From positions 62,001 to 126,000 of the forward strand of contig CASFJQ010000008.1 in NCBI GenBank assembly GCA_949295065.1: 64,000 nt of DNA. Reading direction: 5' to 3'. Both the position numbers and the translations under genes were made by a program. Origin of the DNA: an uncultured Parabacteroides sp. (GTDB taxonomy: Bacteria; Bacteroidota; Bacteroidia; Bacteroidales; Tannerellaceae). Below, piece by piece: positions 1 to 9,298 of this stretch. Position 1 is the stretch's first letter, and every line of letters begins with the position of its first letter. The notes under the pieces are model-generated. The model saw only the letters and a program-made list of their open reading frames with translations. It searched no databases and was not told where the DNA came from.

Positions 1-2148
1 CTTCAACAATACAGAACCATCCTCATTTTCCTGGATAAAGAAATTAGTTCCAGTTCCAATTGTATAAGATGTACCGTTCAAAGTCAAATACTGATCTTCA
101 ATTGCCTTTCCATCCAACACCAACTGCAACTTGTAAGTATATGCATAAACAACATCGCCATTGTTCTTGATATTTACCAAGTCACCGTTAGCGTATGCAT
201 AGTTGTACTTGATTGCATGGCTATCAAATGCATTACTGCTTGTACGAGTCTTAATCAACAACCATTGTGCAGCTTTTGATATATCATCTGTCAATGGATT
301 TGGTATTGTATTATCATCTTCAAATACATAACCACTAGTTGTTTTCTTTACAATCGGATACAACTTATTAGAAGTTGGAGCAATATCACGACCGAATGAC
401 AATGTCATAAGCGATTCGTCCTCAACATCCAGATAATCTGAATAGTTTACAGCTTCTGATTCTATCAATTCTACATATACACCTTGGAAGTTTACAGCAT
501 CTACTGTTACTCCATCAGCTTTCTTAGCCTCAACTACATCTCCATCTGCATTAACATTATAATATGTAAATGTTAAAGGAGTTGCAGATTTTGGAGACAA
601 TGAATATTTGCCACCATCTTCTTTGAACAACTGAGTTTCCAAAGTTTTACCAGTTTCACGGTTAGTGAATGTAACATTGTTTCCATCAACTTTTGTAATT
701 AACCACTGATAAACAGGAGCATCCAAATCTGCCAATACTGCACCCTTAGCAATGAAGTTAGCACCTGTTGCATCCATTGACAAGTATTTAGCATTATATG
801 AATTATCTGCTCCGTTCTTCTTATAGAACTTGATATTGTAAATAGAAGGAGCAGCTTCTTTCTTCAAGAAAGAAATACCTTTCTCAACTGTTGATTCAGC
901 GAACTTGAAGATAAAGTTTCCACTTGCGCTGTATGTACCTGTTGAAATCTGAGCGTCACCCTTAGAAGCAACGATATCCAAATCTTCATTATCTACCTGC
1001 TTAGTTGCACCAGACTTTTCCAAAGTACGTACATTTGGCACTGTCAATTTGTAAACATCAGAAGTTGCGCTTTCTTTTACTTTAAATACAGCATTGCAAA
1101 CAGCTATCTGGTCACCCTGAGATTTAAATTTATCTTCGTCATCTTTATAAAGCACCAAATCCTTACCGCTTACTTCTGTCAATGTAAAGCCTTTACCAGC
1201 TTTCATATTATCTTCAACTGAATCTTCGTCAGAGATATTGTTGTCAGAATCTACAGCGATGAATGTACATTGTACTAAATAATCATAGCTAGGATAGCTG
1301 GTTGGATCACCTGCCGCATTATACTTATAATCCCACAAATAAGGAACTGATGTTGCGAAATATGTTCCAGCAGGGAATTTATTATCACCATTTTGACGAG
1401 CTATACCTACATTCAACGCAACGACTCTCTTATCAGCAAAGATATTACCCACACCTTCCAACTTGTCATCGTTAAAAGCAAAGTTGAAACCAGCACTGTT
1501 ATACAAATCGTTCAGATCTTCAACACCTACATCGATACCATCTGCGATGCTATGTAATGTTACATCACTTCCTGTAGTAACAGGAGCAAACGCACCACTA
1601 GTAATTCCAAAATATAAATCTGTTCCAAAAGAAGCTTTACTAATAGCCTTTACTGGCGCTTTTTTAAAACCATCTTTTTGATTGTTAATTGCTTTACTAG
1701 TACTTGTATTCCACCACACAAAAATATTCTGGCTGTTTGCATCAGTTTTCTGTTCAGGATCATCAGAAACTGTCCAAGCACTACCATCTTTCACAAAATA
1801 AATCTGCTCACCGCTTTTAGCATTAGCAAATGTGTAACCTACAGTGCCATCACCCTGAGGAGCTTCTGTTACAGTCCACAAATATTCCTGCAAATCTTCT
1901 TTATCAACGTCATGACTACCTGTGACAAAATCATAATTAATTTTATCAGAAGCCACTGTAGAGTGCAGATACTGACCACCAATACTTAAGAAATACTGTT
2001 TGCCGCTTTCTAATTTCTCAGCAGCAGGGATAGTTGATTGATCTCCTCCTTTGATAAAAGCAGTCAAATTCTCAGCACTTACAATGTTAAACAATGAGCC
2101 ACCCAAGAACAAACCCATTGTCAAAAGTGTAGAAACTTTCTTGTTCAT
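1..2148 (-). CDS. Large secreted protein, 5' part only (C-terminus outside window)
   Basis: The frame is open from an ATG at 2148 down to the window edge, giving at least 716 residues with no stop. It opens with MNKKVSTLLTMGLFLGGSLF, a Sec signal peptide. The rest is acidic, Thr/Ser/Asp-rich and looks beta-rich, with repeated phrases of the type Q-W-L-I-T-K or Y-L-W-T-V, suggesting repeated small beta domains. The opening resembles large Bacteroidales secreted proteins annotated as DUF6383-containing, but the C-terminal domain that would settle this (and any type IX secretion tail) is not in the window. The true function is unknown. About 500 bases of non-coding DNA, with two hairpins, separate it from the nearest recognisable promoter. 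Confidence 0.8.
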   Translation of the reverse strand, partial: MNKKVSTLLTMGLFLGGSLFNIVSAENLTAFIKGGDQSTIPAAEKLESGKQYFLSIGGQYLHSTVASDKINYDFVTGSHDVDKEDLQEYLWTVTEAPQGDGTVGYTFANAKSGEQIYFVKDGSAWTVSDDPEQKTDANSQNIFVWWNTSTSKAINNQKDGFKKAPVKAISKASFGTDLYFGITSGAFAPVTTGSDVTLHSIADGIDVGVEDLNDLYNSAGFNFAFNDDKLEGVGNIFADKRVVALNVGIARQNGDNKFPAGTYFATSVPYLWDYKYNAAGDPTSYPSYDYLVQCTFIAVDSDNNISDEDSVEDNMKAGKGFTLTEVSGKDLVLYKDDEDKFKSQGDQIAVCNAVFKVKESATSDVYKLTVPNVRTLEKSGATKQVDNEDLDIVASKGDAQISTGTYSASGNFIFKFAESTVEKGISFLKKEAAPSIYNIKFYKKNGADNSYNAKYLSMDATGANFIAKGAVLADLDAPVYQWLITKVDGNNVTFTNRETGKTLETQLFKEDGGKYSLSPKSATPLTFTYYNVNADGDVVEAKKADGVTVDAVNFQGVYVELIESEAVNYSDYLDVEDESLMTLSFGRDIAPTSNKLYPIVKKTTSGYVFEDDNTIPNPLTDDISKAAQWLLIKTRTSSNAFDSHAIKYNYAYANGDLVNIKNNGDVVYAYTYKLQLVLDGKAIEDQYLTLNGTSYTIGTGTNFFIQENEDGSVLLK

Positions 2149-2246
2149 AATTAATTAAAATTTAATTGTTAATATTGAGTTATAAAATTCATTCAACATC
2201 ACAACCAAATACGGGAAGAAACAAGGAAGGTAGGATACAAATAAAG

Positions 2247-2292
2247 AAAGGCACCGTCCTGTTGTCTCAATCAACGGACCGGCGCCTTTTTT
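2247..2292. terminator. Bidirectional hairpin upstream of the large secreted gene
   Basis: AAAGGC-CCGTCC-GTTG pairs with CAAC-GGAC-GG-GCC across a loop of about 7 bases. A T6 run follows on the plus strand and a T-rich tail follows on the minus strand. On the minus strand it lies between the candidate RNA and the secreted-protein start at 2148, so it could be a second terminator or an attenuator for that gene. Confidence 0.6.
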
Positions 2293-2337
2293 ATATTTTC
2301 TATATTATATATAATGTATAAGAAAACCACCATACAT

Positions 2338-2644
2338 AAAAAAAGCGCAGGATCCCGTTGTTTATTATTAACTTTAAGGCATCTGGAAAAAGCCCGTACA
2401 ACAATAATAAAACAACAGCCCGCGCCCTTAACGGTATAGTTCTCTCTTCAAGAAATATGTCTATATACAAATAGCCAATACTCCTTTCATACAAAAGAAG
2501 GATACAGCAGAGCGCAAGCATTTATTGTCCTTATTCCGTTGTACTAAAAATTTTCCAGATTTTTAAAGTTGGAATAATCACCGTAAATGCATTGCATCAA
2601 ATATGTCTATCCTTATAACCGGCAAAACACTATTTGCCGAGGAT
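2338..2644 (-). ncRNA. Candidate structured RNA or long leader, unknown family
   Basis: A Bacteroidetes-type promoter at 2651-2680 would start a minus-strand RNA near 2644. The RNA opens with a hairpin (2608-2644: ATCCT and CGGCAAA pair with TTTGCCG and AGGAT). It ends in a long stem (2345-2427) in which GCGCGGG and GTTGTTTTATTATT pair with AATAATAAACAAC and CCTGCGC, followed by T7 at 2338-2344. The length is about 300 nt. Reading it against tmRNA, RNase P RNA and SRP RNA landmarks gave no match. It may be an independent sRNA or the terminated leader of the secreted-protein gene. No convincing protein is encoded. Confidence 0.5.
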
Positions 2645-2650
2645 TTGCTG

Positions 2651-2680
2651 CAAAGTTAAGTAGTAATTATTAATCTGCAA
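2651..2680 (-). promoter_or_regulatory. Bacteroidetes sigma-ABfr-type promoter
   Basis: Reading the minus strand, TTG at 2678-2680 is followed 19 bases later by TAACTTTG (2651-2658). This matches the Bacteroidetes -33 TTTG / -7 TAnnTTTG consensus and spacing. It faces the candidate RNA and, further on, the secreted-protein gene. Confidence 0.5.
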
Positions 2681-2737
2681 GAGTTTATTAGTATTTTTTT
2701 TCAACACATTGGTTTTATATGACGAAATATGGGGTTT

Positions 2738-3095
2738 AGATGATAAAACACGGACGCACGGAGGCACAGAGGGATATTTATACAGAGAGAAGGAGGGAAT
2801 ATGGAGGGTCACGAAGTTTATTTCAACACAGAGGACGTGGAGATAACACGGAGGGCACAGAGTTTATATTTTCCATTGAAACCCGTTCCAACGGATTTAA
2901 AAAAAAGCTGCCCATCTCTTGAGAAAAAGCAGCCTACCTTTTTTCAAAAACATAGGCAGCTTTTTTCCGTTCTACTCGTTGTGGCTGTTGCAAAACATAA
3001 ATAATCAAACACAGAGGCACGAAGCCACAGAGGTAATATATTGAGAATAAATAAAATAAAAATCTCCGTGTTCTCCGTGTCTCTGTGTTTAAACT
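2738..3095. repeat. Degenerate octamer repeats of the ACACGGAG / ACACAGAG type
   Basis: Tandem and scattered 8-base units (GCACGGAG-GCACAGAG near 2754; ACACAGAG near 2825; ACACGGAG near 2847) are followed at 3009-3093 by an inverted pair: AACACAGAGGCAC at the left and the complementary TCTCCGTGTCTCTGTGTTT at the right. The same motif recurs at 4755-4824 and 25930-25945. Apparent small ORFs across it are repeat translations, not genes. Confidence 0.8.
2901..2966. terminator. Rho-independent terminator downstream of the Fic gene
   Basis: GCTGCC (2907-2912) pairs with GGCAGC (2955-2960), with an inner stem TTGAGAAAAAG / CTTTTTTCAA. A6 lies on the left and T6 on the right, so it can end transcripts on either strand. 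It lies about 140 bases after the Fic stop codon, and no plus-strand gene precedes it. Confidence 0.7.
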
Positions 3096-3109
3096 AGTTT
3101 TGCAACGCT

Positions 3110-3997
3110 CTAATAATCAACCCTATAATAATCCATCAAGACCTTATAATTATCCTGCGCGCTGAGGCAAGTGTCACGCAAATATTCTTTTATACTATGC
3201 CATTGTTGCAAACCACGATAATAGAACATCTTGAGCTCATCCGTAATAATAAAGGGAACAAAACCATTGGCAAGGCATTCCTTGAACATAATCAGTCTGC
3301 CAACACGTCCATTTCCATCCTGAAAAGGATGAATAGATTCGAAAGAGCAGTGAAAATCAAGAATATCATCAAATGTTTTTTCCTTGATGGAGTTATATTC
3401 CTTCAACAGCGCGCTGATTTCTCTTTTAACATTTTCAGGAGCAGTAGTTTCGCATCCTCCAACTTCATTTGGAAAACGCTTGTAATCTCCAACAGCAAAC
3501 CACTCTTTACGGCTGTCGGATGTGCCGGACTTCAACATCAGATGTAACTCTTTTATCAAACTTTCTGTCAGACGGGTTTCAGCGTGGTCGATAATATAAT
3601 CTATACATCGGAAATGGTTTGTTGTTTCGATAATATCATCAACTCGGATGGAATCACCTTCAAAACCTACCGTATTGGTTTCGAAAATAAATCTTGTCTG
3701 CTCGTGTGAAAGTCTGCTGCCCTCGATATGATTGGAATTATAGGTAAGGTCAATCTGAGTACGATGATATATTCCACCTTTCAGCTTCATTTCTTTCTGT
3801 TCACGAAGAACTGCAAGCAGCGGCATTATCTGTTTTACGCGTTTTTTACGCACCGGCAATTCCGCGTCCTCCGGAATATTCCATGTTTTGCCTACCAATG
3901 TAGCACCTTGAATTTTCCCTACAGCGCAATAGTTTCGTGCAGTACGCTCCGAAATTCCGTATTTCTGTGCGAAGTCTGTAACTGATATGTATTTCAT
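3110..3997 (-). CDS. Fic-family protein (AMPylase-type) with N-terminal HTH
   Basis: The protein has 295 residues starting at the ATG at 3997; a TTG seven codons upstream is a weaker alternative. Residues 1-50 form a small helix-turn-helix typical of DNA-binding Fic proteins. SNHIEG (88-93) is the (S/T)xxxE(G/N) inhibitory helix, so this is a self-inhibited Fic. The catalytic loop HPFQDGNGRVGR (223-234) is complete, with the His, the Mg-binding Asp and both Arg. The family transfers AMP (sometimes another nucleotide monophosphate) from NTP to a hydroxyl on a target protein. Because the inhibitory motif is internal, no separate antitoxin is needed and none is adjacent. The target is unknown; the HTH suggests autoregulation. 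Confidence 0.93.
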   Translation of the reverse strand: MKYISVTDFAQKYGISERTARNYCAVGKIQGATLVGKTWNIPEDAELPVRKKRVKQIMPLLAVLREQKEMKLKGGIYHRTQIDLTYNSNHIEGSRLSHEQTRFIFETNTVGFEGDSIRVDDIIETTNHFRCIDYIIDHAETRLTESLIKELHLMLKSGTSDSRKEWFAVGDYKRFPNEVGGCETTAPENVKREISALLKEYNSIKEKTFDDILDFHCSFESIHPFQDGNGRVGRLIMFKECLANGFVPFIITDELKMFYYRGLQQWHSIKEYLRDTCLSAQDNYKVLMDYYRVDY

Positions 3998-4394
3998 TTG
4001 TATAATCTCTATCGGCAAGTTTTATTCAAAAGAAAACCAGACAAACATAGTGTTTTTTGCCGGTATCGGCAAGAAATATTCTAAAATAACATTGAAGATT
4101 TTACTTTCTCAACCTTTGCTGTATTCAAAAATAGCAAAATGTCAAAATGTCAATCTAACCCCTCTCAAACTCCAATAAATCCGTATAAAATATTTTTGGT
4201 GGATTTGCCTGTCATTCTCGTGGGCTTTAAATCTGTTTTTTCAATCATAACACAATAATATTTAATCATTTATCCACAACAATAACGAATCACAAAAATC
4301 CATCAAAATGACCGATTTTTCCGTTAAAAGCTATGATTCCACGCAATTTTCAAGCCGAAAAACAACATAAAAAACCATGAAAAGCGGATGTTAA
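3998..4394. other. Non-coding region between the Fic and ABC genes, left part
   Basis: AT-rich and stop-dense on both strands. I see no supportable gene here. It leads into the 22-bp array that follows. Confidence 0.6.
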
Positions 4395-4504
4395 AAAAAT
4401 GATTGCAATGGTTTGGGAAAATCATTGCAATCGTTGTCCGGAATCATTGCAATGACTTGGGTAAACGATTGCGATCATTTCCTGAAATCATTGCAATGAT
4501 TTTC
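4395..4504. repeat. 22-bp-period palindrome array, TTGCAA core, five units
   Basis: Five imperfect copies of the palindrome ATCATTGCAATGAT have dyad centres at 4405/6, 4427/8, 4449/50, 4471/2 and 4493/4, exactly 22 bases apart. The spacers are alike but not identical (TTTGGGAAA, TTGTCCGGA, CTTGGGTAA, TTTCCTGAA, TTTTCCGGA). It lies between two divergently transcribed genes, 328 bases before the ABC start. Twenty-two bases is about two helical turns, so the dyads would lie on one face of the DNA. Confidence 0.9.
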
Positions 4505-4754
4505 CGGAAGTGATGAAAAAAACGGGTATAAAATTGGGAATTAGGGCAATTTATTAAAAAAGTGAGTTAGCTAAAAATGGAGAAAATATGCATTTTGACA
4601 ATAAAAACACGATTCATGTAACACAATGTAATTGTTATTGGAAAACATGGAATGGAACTATTTCAAATCGCCGCTTGTTGACTGGAAGTGTATTTGCAGC
4701 CAATTTGAAAAAAATTTGCAACTCACAGATTTATTCCCTAAACTTGCATTTTAA

Positions 4755-4824
4755 AAATACACGGAGACACAAGAGTATATAAATTAAGAAATGAAAACTC
4801 TGTGTCTCCGTTTCTCTGTGTAAA
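4755..4824. repeat. Inverted ACACGGAG-type repeat directly upstream of the ABC gene
   Basis: ACGGAGACACAAGAGT (4761-4776) faces ACTCTGTGTCTCCGT (4797-4811) across 20 bases, enough for a stable hairpin a few bases before the ATG at 4831. It is the same sequence family as the repeat at 3009-3093. Confidence 0.8.
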
Positions 4825-4830
4825 AATAAT

Positions 4831-6678
4831 ATGAAAGATTTTCTCCTTATCATTAAAAGATTTGTTCCGCCATATAAGAAATATATGGTGCTGAACGTGA
4901 TTTTTAACTTTCTGTCGGCAATACTTAACCTGTTTTCATTCGCACTCATAATTCCGATTCTGAATATTCTTTTCAGAATAGACAAGGCGGAATACAGCTT
5001 TATGGAGTGGAACCTGAATCCCGGAAGCTGGGAATCATGGAAACATTTTGCCGAAGCTCTGAAAAACAATTTCTTCTGGTATGTTGGAGATTTGATAAAC
5101 ACTTATGGAGGTTCAACGGCGTTGATTGTGCTCGGAGCTTTCCTTGTGGTATCGACATTCCTGAAAGTTGCAACGATGTATCTTGCGTTCTACACTATGA
5201 TTCCAATCCGCACCGGTGTTGTTCGTGATATCAGAAACCAGATAAACAGAAAAATCACGCAATTACCATTAGGTTTCTTTTCGGAAGAGCGTAAAGGAGA
5301 TATTCTGGCAAGGGTTTCGGGCGATGTCAATGAAATTGAGGCTTCGGTGATGAGTTCGCTGGATATGCTGTTCAAGAATCCTATTCTTATATTGATTTAT
5401 CTTGCAGGAATGATTGCCATCAGTTGGCAGCTGACTCTGTTCGTATTTATTCTTCTTCCGTTTGCCGGTTATCTGATGGGCCAAGTCGGGAAGAAACTGA
5501 AACGCCAGTCGCTGGAAGGTCAGCAGCAGTGGGGCGGACTGATGAGCCAGATTGAAGAAACGCTGGGTGGCTTGCGTATTATCAAGGCTTTCAATGCTGA
5601 AAAGAAAATACAGGAGCGTTTTGAGAGAAGCAATGAGCAATTCCGACGTACAACAACAAAGGTTTATCGCCGCCAGCAAATGGCTCATCCAATGAGTGAG
5701 TTTCTGGGAACTGCAACTATTGCCATTGTTCTGTGGTATGGCGGTTCGCTTATCCTGAGTGAAGAAAGTACGATTGATGCTTCTACATTTATATATTATC
5801 TTGTCATTTTCTACAGTATCATTAATCCGGCAAAAGATTTGAGCAAAGCGGCTTATGCAATTCAGAAAGGTCTGGCTTCTATGACTCGCATTGATAAAAT
5901 ACTTATGGCACAGACTGATATTAATGACCCTGAAAATCCTAAGCCAGTAGCGTTGAACGAAGCAATCAAATATGAAGATGTATGGTTCAAATATCAGAAT
6001 GATTATGTGCTGAAAGGTATAAATCTTGTTATTCCTAAAGGAAAGACAGTGGCACTTGTCGGTCAGTCCGGTTCAGGAAAGAGCACTCTTGTTGATTTGC
6101 TTCCTCGATTCTATGACGTGACAAAAGGTAAAATAACCATTGACGGTACAGACGTAAGAGACACAAAGCTGTATGATTTGCGTGCATTGATGGGGAACGT
6201 AAACCAGGAAGCTATTCTTTTCAACGACACATTCTTCAACAATATTTCATTCGGTGTGGAAGGTGCAACACAGGAACAGGTGGAAGAAGCGGCACGCATT
6301 GCCAATGCCCATGATTTTATCATGGCAACAGAGAACGGCTATCAGACAAATATCGGTGACCGAGGAGGAAAGCTTTCCGGAGGCCAGCGACAGAGAATAA
6401 GCATTGCCCGTGCAATATTGAAGAATCCGCCTATTCTTATTCTCGACGAGGCTACTTCTGCTTTGGACACTGAATCTGAACGACTTGTGCAGGAAGCATT
6501 GGAAAACCTGATGCGTAACCGTACAACAATAGTAATTGCTCACCGCCTGTCAACAATCAAGAATGCGGATGAGATTTGTGTGATGCACGAAGGCGAAATT
6601 GTGGAACGCGGCAAACATGAAGAATTGCTTGCACTGAACGGATATTACAAGAGGCTCTGTGAAATGCAAAGTTTTTAA
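4831..6678 (+). CDS. ABC exporter half-transporter, MsbA-like
   Basis: A 615-residue fusion of an N-terminal six-helix exporter domain (about 1-335) and a C-terminal nucleotide-binding domain. Walker A GQSGSGKS is at 411-418, signature LSGGQ at 515-519, Walker B ILILDEA with Asp539-Glu540, and the switch His is in IAHRLS. All catalytic residues are present, so a homodimer should hydrolyse ATP. Length and sequence fit the MsbA / lipid-A flippase group, but this superfamily also moves peptides and drugs, and there is no neighbouring substrate gene to decide. It stands alone, 81 bases before the fucosidase, with a repeat-derived spacer between. Confidence 0.92.
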   Translation: MKDFLLIIKRFVPPYKKYMVLNVIFNFLSAILNLFSFALIIPILNILFRIDKAEYSFMEWNLNPGSWESWKHFAEALKNNFFWYVGDLINTYGGSTALIVLGAFLVVSTFLKVATMYLAFYTMIPIRTGVVRDIRNQINRKITQLPLGFFSEERKGDILARVSGDVNEIEASVMSSLDMLFKNPILILIYLAGMIAISWQLTLFVFILLPFAGYLMGQVGKKLKRQSLEGQQQWGGLMSQIEETLGGLRIIKAFNAEKKIQERFERSNEQFRRTTTKVYRRQQMAHPMSEFLGTATIAIVLWYGGSLILSEESTIDASTFIYYLVIFYSIINPAKDLSKAAYAIQKGLASMTRIDKILMAQTDINDPENPKPVALNEAIKYEDVWFKYQNDYVLKGINLVIPKGKTVALVGQSGSGKSTLVDLLPRFYDVTKGKITIDGTDVRDTKLYDLRALMGNVNQEAILFNDTFFNNISFGVEGATQEQVEEAARIANAHDFIMATENGYQTNIGDRGGKLSGGQRQRISIARAILKNPPILILDEATSALDTESERLVQEALENLMRNRTTIVIAHRLSTIKNADEICVMHEGEIVERGKHEELLALNGYYKRLCEMQSF

Positions 6679-6682
6679 ACCC

Positions 6683-6759
6683 ATTGGAACAGACTCTTGT
6701 CAACTCGTTCCCTCGTCAACGAACAAACTTATAAACTCAAAAACTTACAAACTCAAAAC
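6683..6759 (+). repeat. Octamer spacer module forming the fucosidase leader
   Basis: TTGTCAAC-type units (6697-6720) pass into A-rich AAACTTAT / AAACTCAA / AAACTTAC / AAACTCAA units that end at the ATG at 6760. The units keep an exact 8-base period up to the start codon. See the finding on polar octamer spacers. Confidence 0.75.
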
Positions 6760-9183
6760 ATGTTCAACCTAAAATCATTATCAGCCCTTCTACTTATCCT
6801 ATTGCTTGCCGGATGCAACAAGAATATAATAAATGAAGGGAACAACATGACTTATTTCTTTGACAGACCGGCATCGATATGGGAAGAATCATTTCCTCTT
6901 GGAAATGGCAGAATAGGACTGATGCCTGATGGCGGTATCGACAAGGAAAACATAGTGATGAATGAGATTTCGCTATGGTCCGGCAGCAGGCAGGATGCAG
7001 ACAATCCGCAGGCTTACTATTACCTTTCGGCAATCAGGAGACTTCTGTTTGAGGGGAAAAACGACCAGGCACAGGAGCTGATGTATAACACTTTCATTTG
7101 CAAAGGAAAAGGAAGTGGTGAAGGACATGGCGCAAATGTTCCTTACGGAAGTTACCAGATATTCGGGAATCTTCTGATTAACTATAATTATGGAACAACA
7201 GAAGAAGTGAAAGATTACCGCCGTGAACTTTCATTGGAGAACGCTGTAACTACAACTACATTCAAACGAGGCAATACAGGATATATACGTGAAGCTTTCA
7301 CTTCTTTCGGAAAAGATGTAGGTGTGATATATCTTTCAGCAAATACGGATAAGTCCATTAATTTCACAGCTGAAATGAACAGACCGGAAAATGCGTTTTC
7401 TGAAATAAAGGACGGTTGCCTGTGGCTTTCCGGCCAACTTCCTGACGGTGTTGACACAACAGCAAACAAAGGAATGAAATTTGCATCGGCCGTAAAGGTT
7501 GTGCTTCCAAAAGGCGGATACGCTGAAACAAAAGACAACAAAATAGCGGTCAAAGATGCTTCTGAAGCAATAATTCTGGTAAGTATGGCCACAGATTATT
7601 TTGGAGAAAACTGCGAAGAGAAAGCCTTATCTCTGCTGAATGAAGCTTCAAGAACGGAATATAAACAACTGAAGAAAGAACATATTGAAAAATACAGCAA
7701 CTTGTTCAATCGTTGCACGCTTAATCTGGGTTATTCAGGGAAAGAGATTATGCCGATTGACCAGCGTCTGAAAGCTTTTGCAGCAGATAAAAACGACCCA
7801 AGTCTTTCAGCTCTGTATTTCCAGTTCGGAAGATATCTTCTTATTTCTTCAACAAGAGAAGGACTTCTTCCTCCTAACCTTCAAGGTTTGTGGTGCAACA
7901 CGATAGATACGCCTTGGAATGGAGATTATCATCTGAATATCAATTTGCAAATGAATCTATGGCCGGCAGAAGTTACAAATCTTCCAGAATTGCATATGCC
8001 ATTGATTGAATGGACGAAGCAACAAGTTCCGAACGGACAGAAAACAGCAAAGGCTTTCTATAACGCCAAAGGTTGGGTGATGCATATTCTGGGTAATGTG
8101 TGGGGATTTACTGCTCCCGGAGAACATCCGTCATGGGGAGCGACAAATACATCTGCTGCTTGGCTTTGCGAACATCTGTATATGCATTATTTATATACAA
8201 TGGATAAGGAATATCTTCGCAGTGTATATCCTACAATGAAAGAAGCGGCAAGATTTTTTGTTGATATGCTGGTTCCGGATCCACGGACAAAATATCTTGT
8301 AACAGCACCAACCACTTCGCCTGAAAATGCGTTCAGAATGGCAAACGGTAAAACAGTAAGTATTTGTGCCGGTTCAACAATGGACAATCAAATCATACGC
8401 GAATTATTCACCAACACAATTGAGGCTTCAGAAATACTCGGAGAAGATGCCGAATTTGCCAATATACTGAAAGACAAGCTGAAGAGAATCAAACCTACGG
8501 CAATAGGCAAAGACGGAAGAATTATGGAATGGATGCAGGAATATGAAGAGGTGGAACCGACGCACCGCCATGTTTCGCACCTTTACGGACTACATCCGGG
8601 AAATGAGATTTCCATAACTAAAACTCCGGAGCTGGCAGAAGCAGCAAAAAAGACTCTTGAGGTGCGTGGCGATGAAAGCACAGGTTGGTCAATGGCTTGG
8701 AAAATTAATTTCTGGGCCAGACTTCTGGATGGAAATCACGCATATAAACTTATCGGAGATTTGCTAAAACCTTGTTGGGTAGAAAATGGAGGAGGAACAT
8801 ATCCTAATCTTTTCTGTGCTCACCCTCCTTTCCAGATTGACGGCAACTTTGGAGGTTGTGCAGGTATTGCTGAAATGCTGATTCAAAGTCACGATGGTTA
8901 TATTCACGTTTTACCGGCAATACCGGATATGTGGAAAAACGGTAATTTCTCAGGTATGAGAGTACGTGGCGGCGGCGAAGTTTCTGCCTCATGGAGTAAC
9001 GGAGCAGTAACTGAAATATCATTGACAGCAAAAGCTGACAATAAATTCCGTATAAAATTACCGGAAGACGCAAAGGATATAAGTATCAAGAAGAACAAAA
9101 AGGCTTTTTCTCTTCCTGTTATTGACGGAATGATTGAAGTGTCACTAAACAAAGGAGACGAAGTTGTCTGGAGATTTGAATAA
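6760..9183 (+). CDS. GH95 alpha-L-fucosidase lipoprotein
   Basis: An 807-residue lipoprotein. The start at 6760 gives a clean SPII signal with lipobox LAGC; the 21 codons upstream are translated repeat and are not counted. The body matches glycoside hydrolase family 95, inverting enzymes that release terminal L-fucose, typically alpha-1,2-linked. The expected active-site signatures are present: HLNIN with Asn393 and Asn395, Glu522 in SPEN (general acid), Asp694 in PPFQIDGNFGG. Family members sit on the cell surface or in the periplasm and act on mucin or milk-type glycans. No SusC/D partner or regulator is adjacent. It converges on the acetyl-CoA hydrolase gene across a terminator. Confidence 0.93.
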   Translation: MFNLKSLSALLLILLLAGCNKNIINEGNNMTYFFDRPASIWEESFPLGNGRIGLMPDGGIDKENIVMNEISLWSGSRQDADNPQAYYYLSAIRRLLFEGKNDQAQELMYNTFICKGKGSGEGHGANVPYGSYQIFGNLLINYNYGTTEEVKDYRRELSLENAVTTTTFKRGNTGYIREAFTSFGKDVGVIYLSANTDKSINFTAEMNRPENAFSEIKDGCLWLSGQLPDGVDTTANKGMKFASAVKVVLPKGGYAETKDNKIAVKDASEAIILVSMATDYFGENCEEKALSLLNEASRTEYKQLKKEHIEKYSNLFNRCTLNLGYSGKEIMPIDQRLKAFAADKNDPSLSALYFQFGRYLLISSTREGLLPPNLQGLWCNTIDTPWNGDYHLNINLQMNLWPAEVTNLPELHMPLIEWTKQQVPNGQKTAKAFYNAKGWVMHILGNVWGFTAPGEHPSWGATNTSAAWLCEHLYMHYLYTMDKEYLRSVYPTMKEAARFFVDMLVPDPRTKYLVTAPTTSPENAFRMANGKTVSICAGSTMDNQIIRELFTNTIEASEILGEDAEFANILKDKLKRIKPTAIGKDGRIMEWMQEYEEVEPTHRHVSHLYGLHPGNEISITKTPELAEAAKKTLEVRGDESTGWSMAWKINFWARLLDGNHAYKLIGDLLKPCWVENGGGTYPNLFCAHPPFQIDGNFGGCAGIAEMLIQSHDGYIHVLPAIPDMWKNGNFSGMRVRGGGEVSASWSNGAVTEISLTAKADNKFRIKLPEDAKDISIKKNKKAFSLPVIDGMIEVSLNKGDEVVWRFE

Positions 9184-9228
9184 GTCAACTCGTCTTCTTG
9201 TCATTGACAAGAGTTTTTCAGATAAATA

Positions 9229-9265
9229 AAAGGCTGTACGGAGCGAACCGCCCGGCACAGCCTTT
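9229..9265. terminator. Bidirectional terminator between the fucosidase and acetyl-CoA hydrolase genes
   Basis: AAAGGCTGT (9229-9237) pairs with ACAGCCTTT (9257-9265), with an inner CGG/CCG. It lies between two convergent genes. Confidence 0.75.
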
Positions 9266-9298
9266 AAAATATTATTATTTACAGTTGACAAATGAACT

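Noticed and set aside
2300..2521. A 73-codon open frame on the minus strand
   Set aside because: It is hydrophobic by base composition, lies inside the candidate RNA and crosses its terminator stem; no family look.
2740..3004. Two overlapping short open frames
   Set aside because: They are translations of ACACGGAG-type repeats.
4395..4504. CRISPR array
   Set aside because: Units are 22 bases, palindromic and contiguous, with no constant repeat alternating with unique spacers, and no cas gene is near. The same holds for the other 22-bp arrays.
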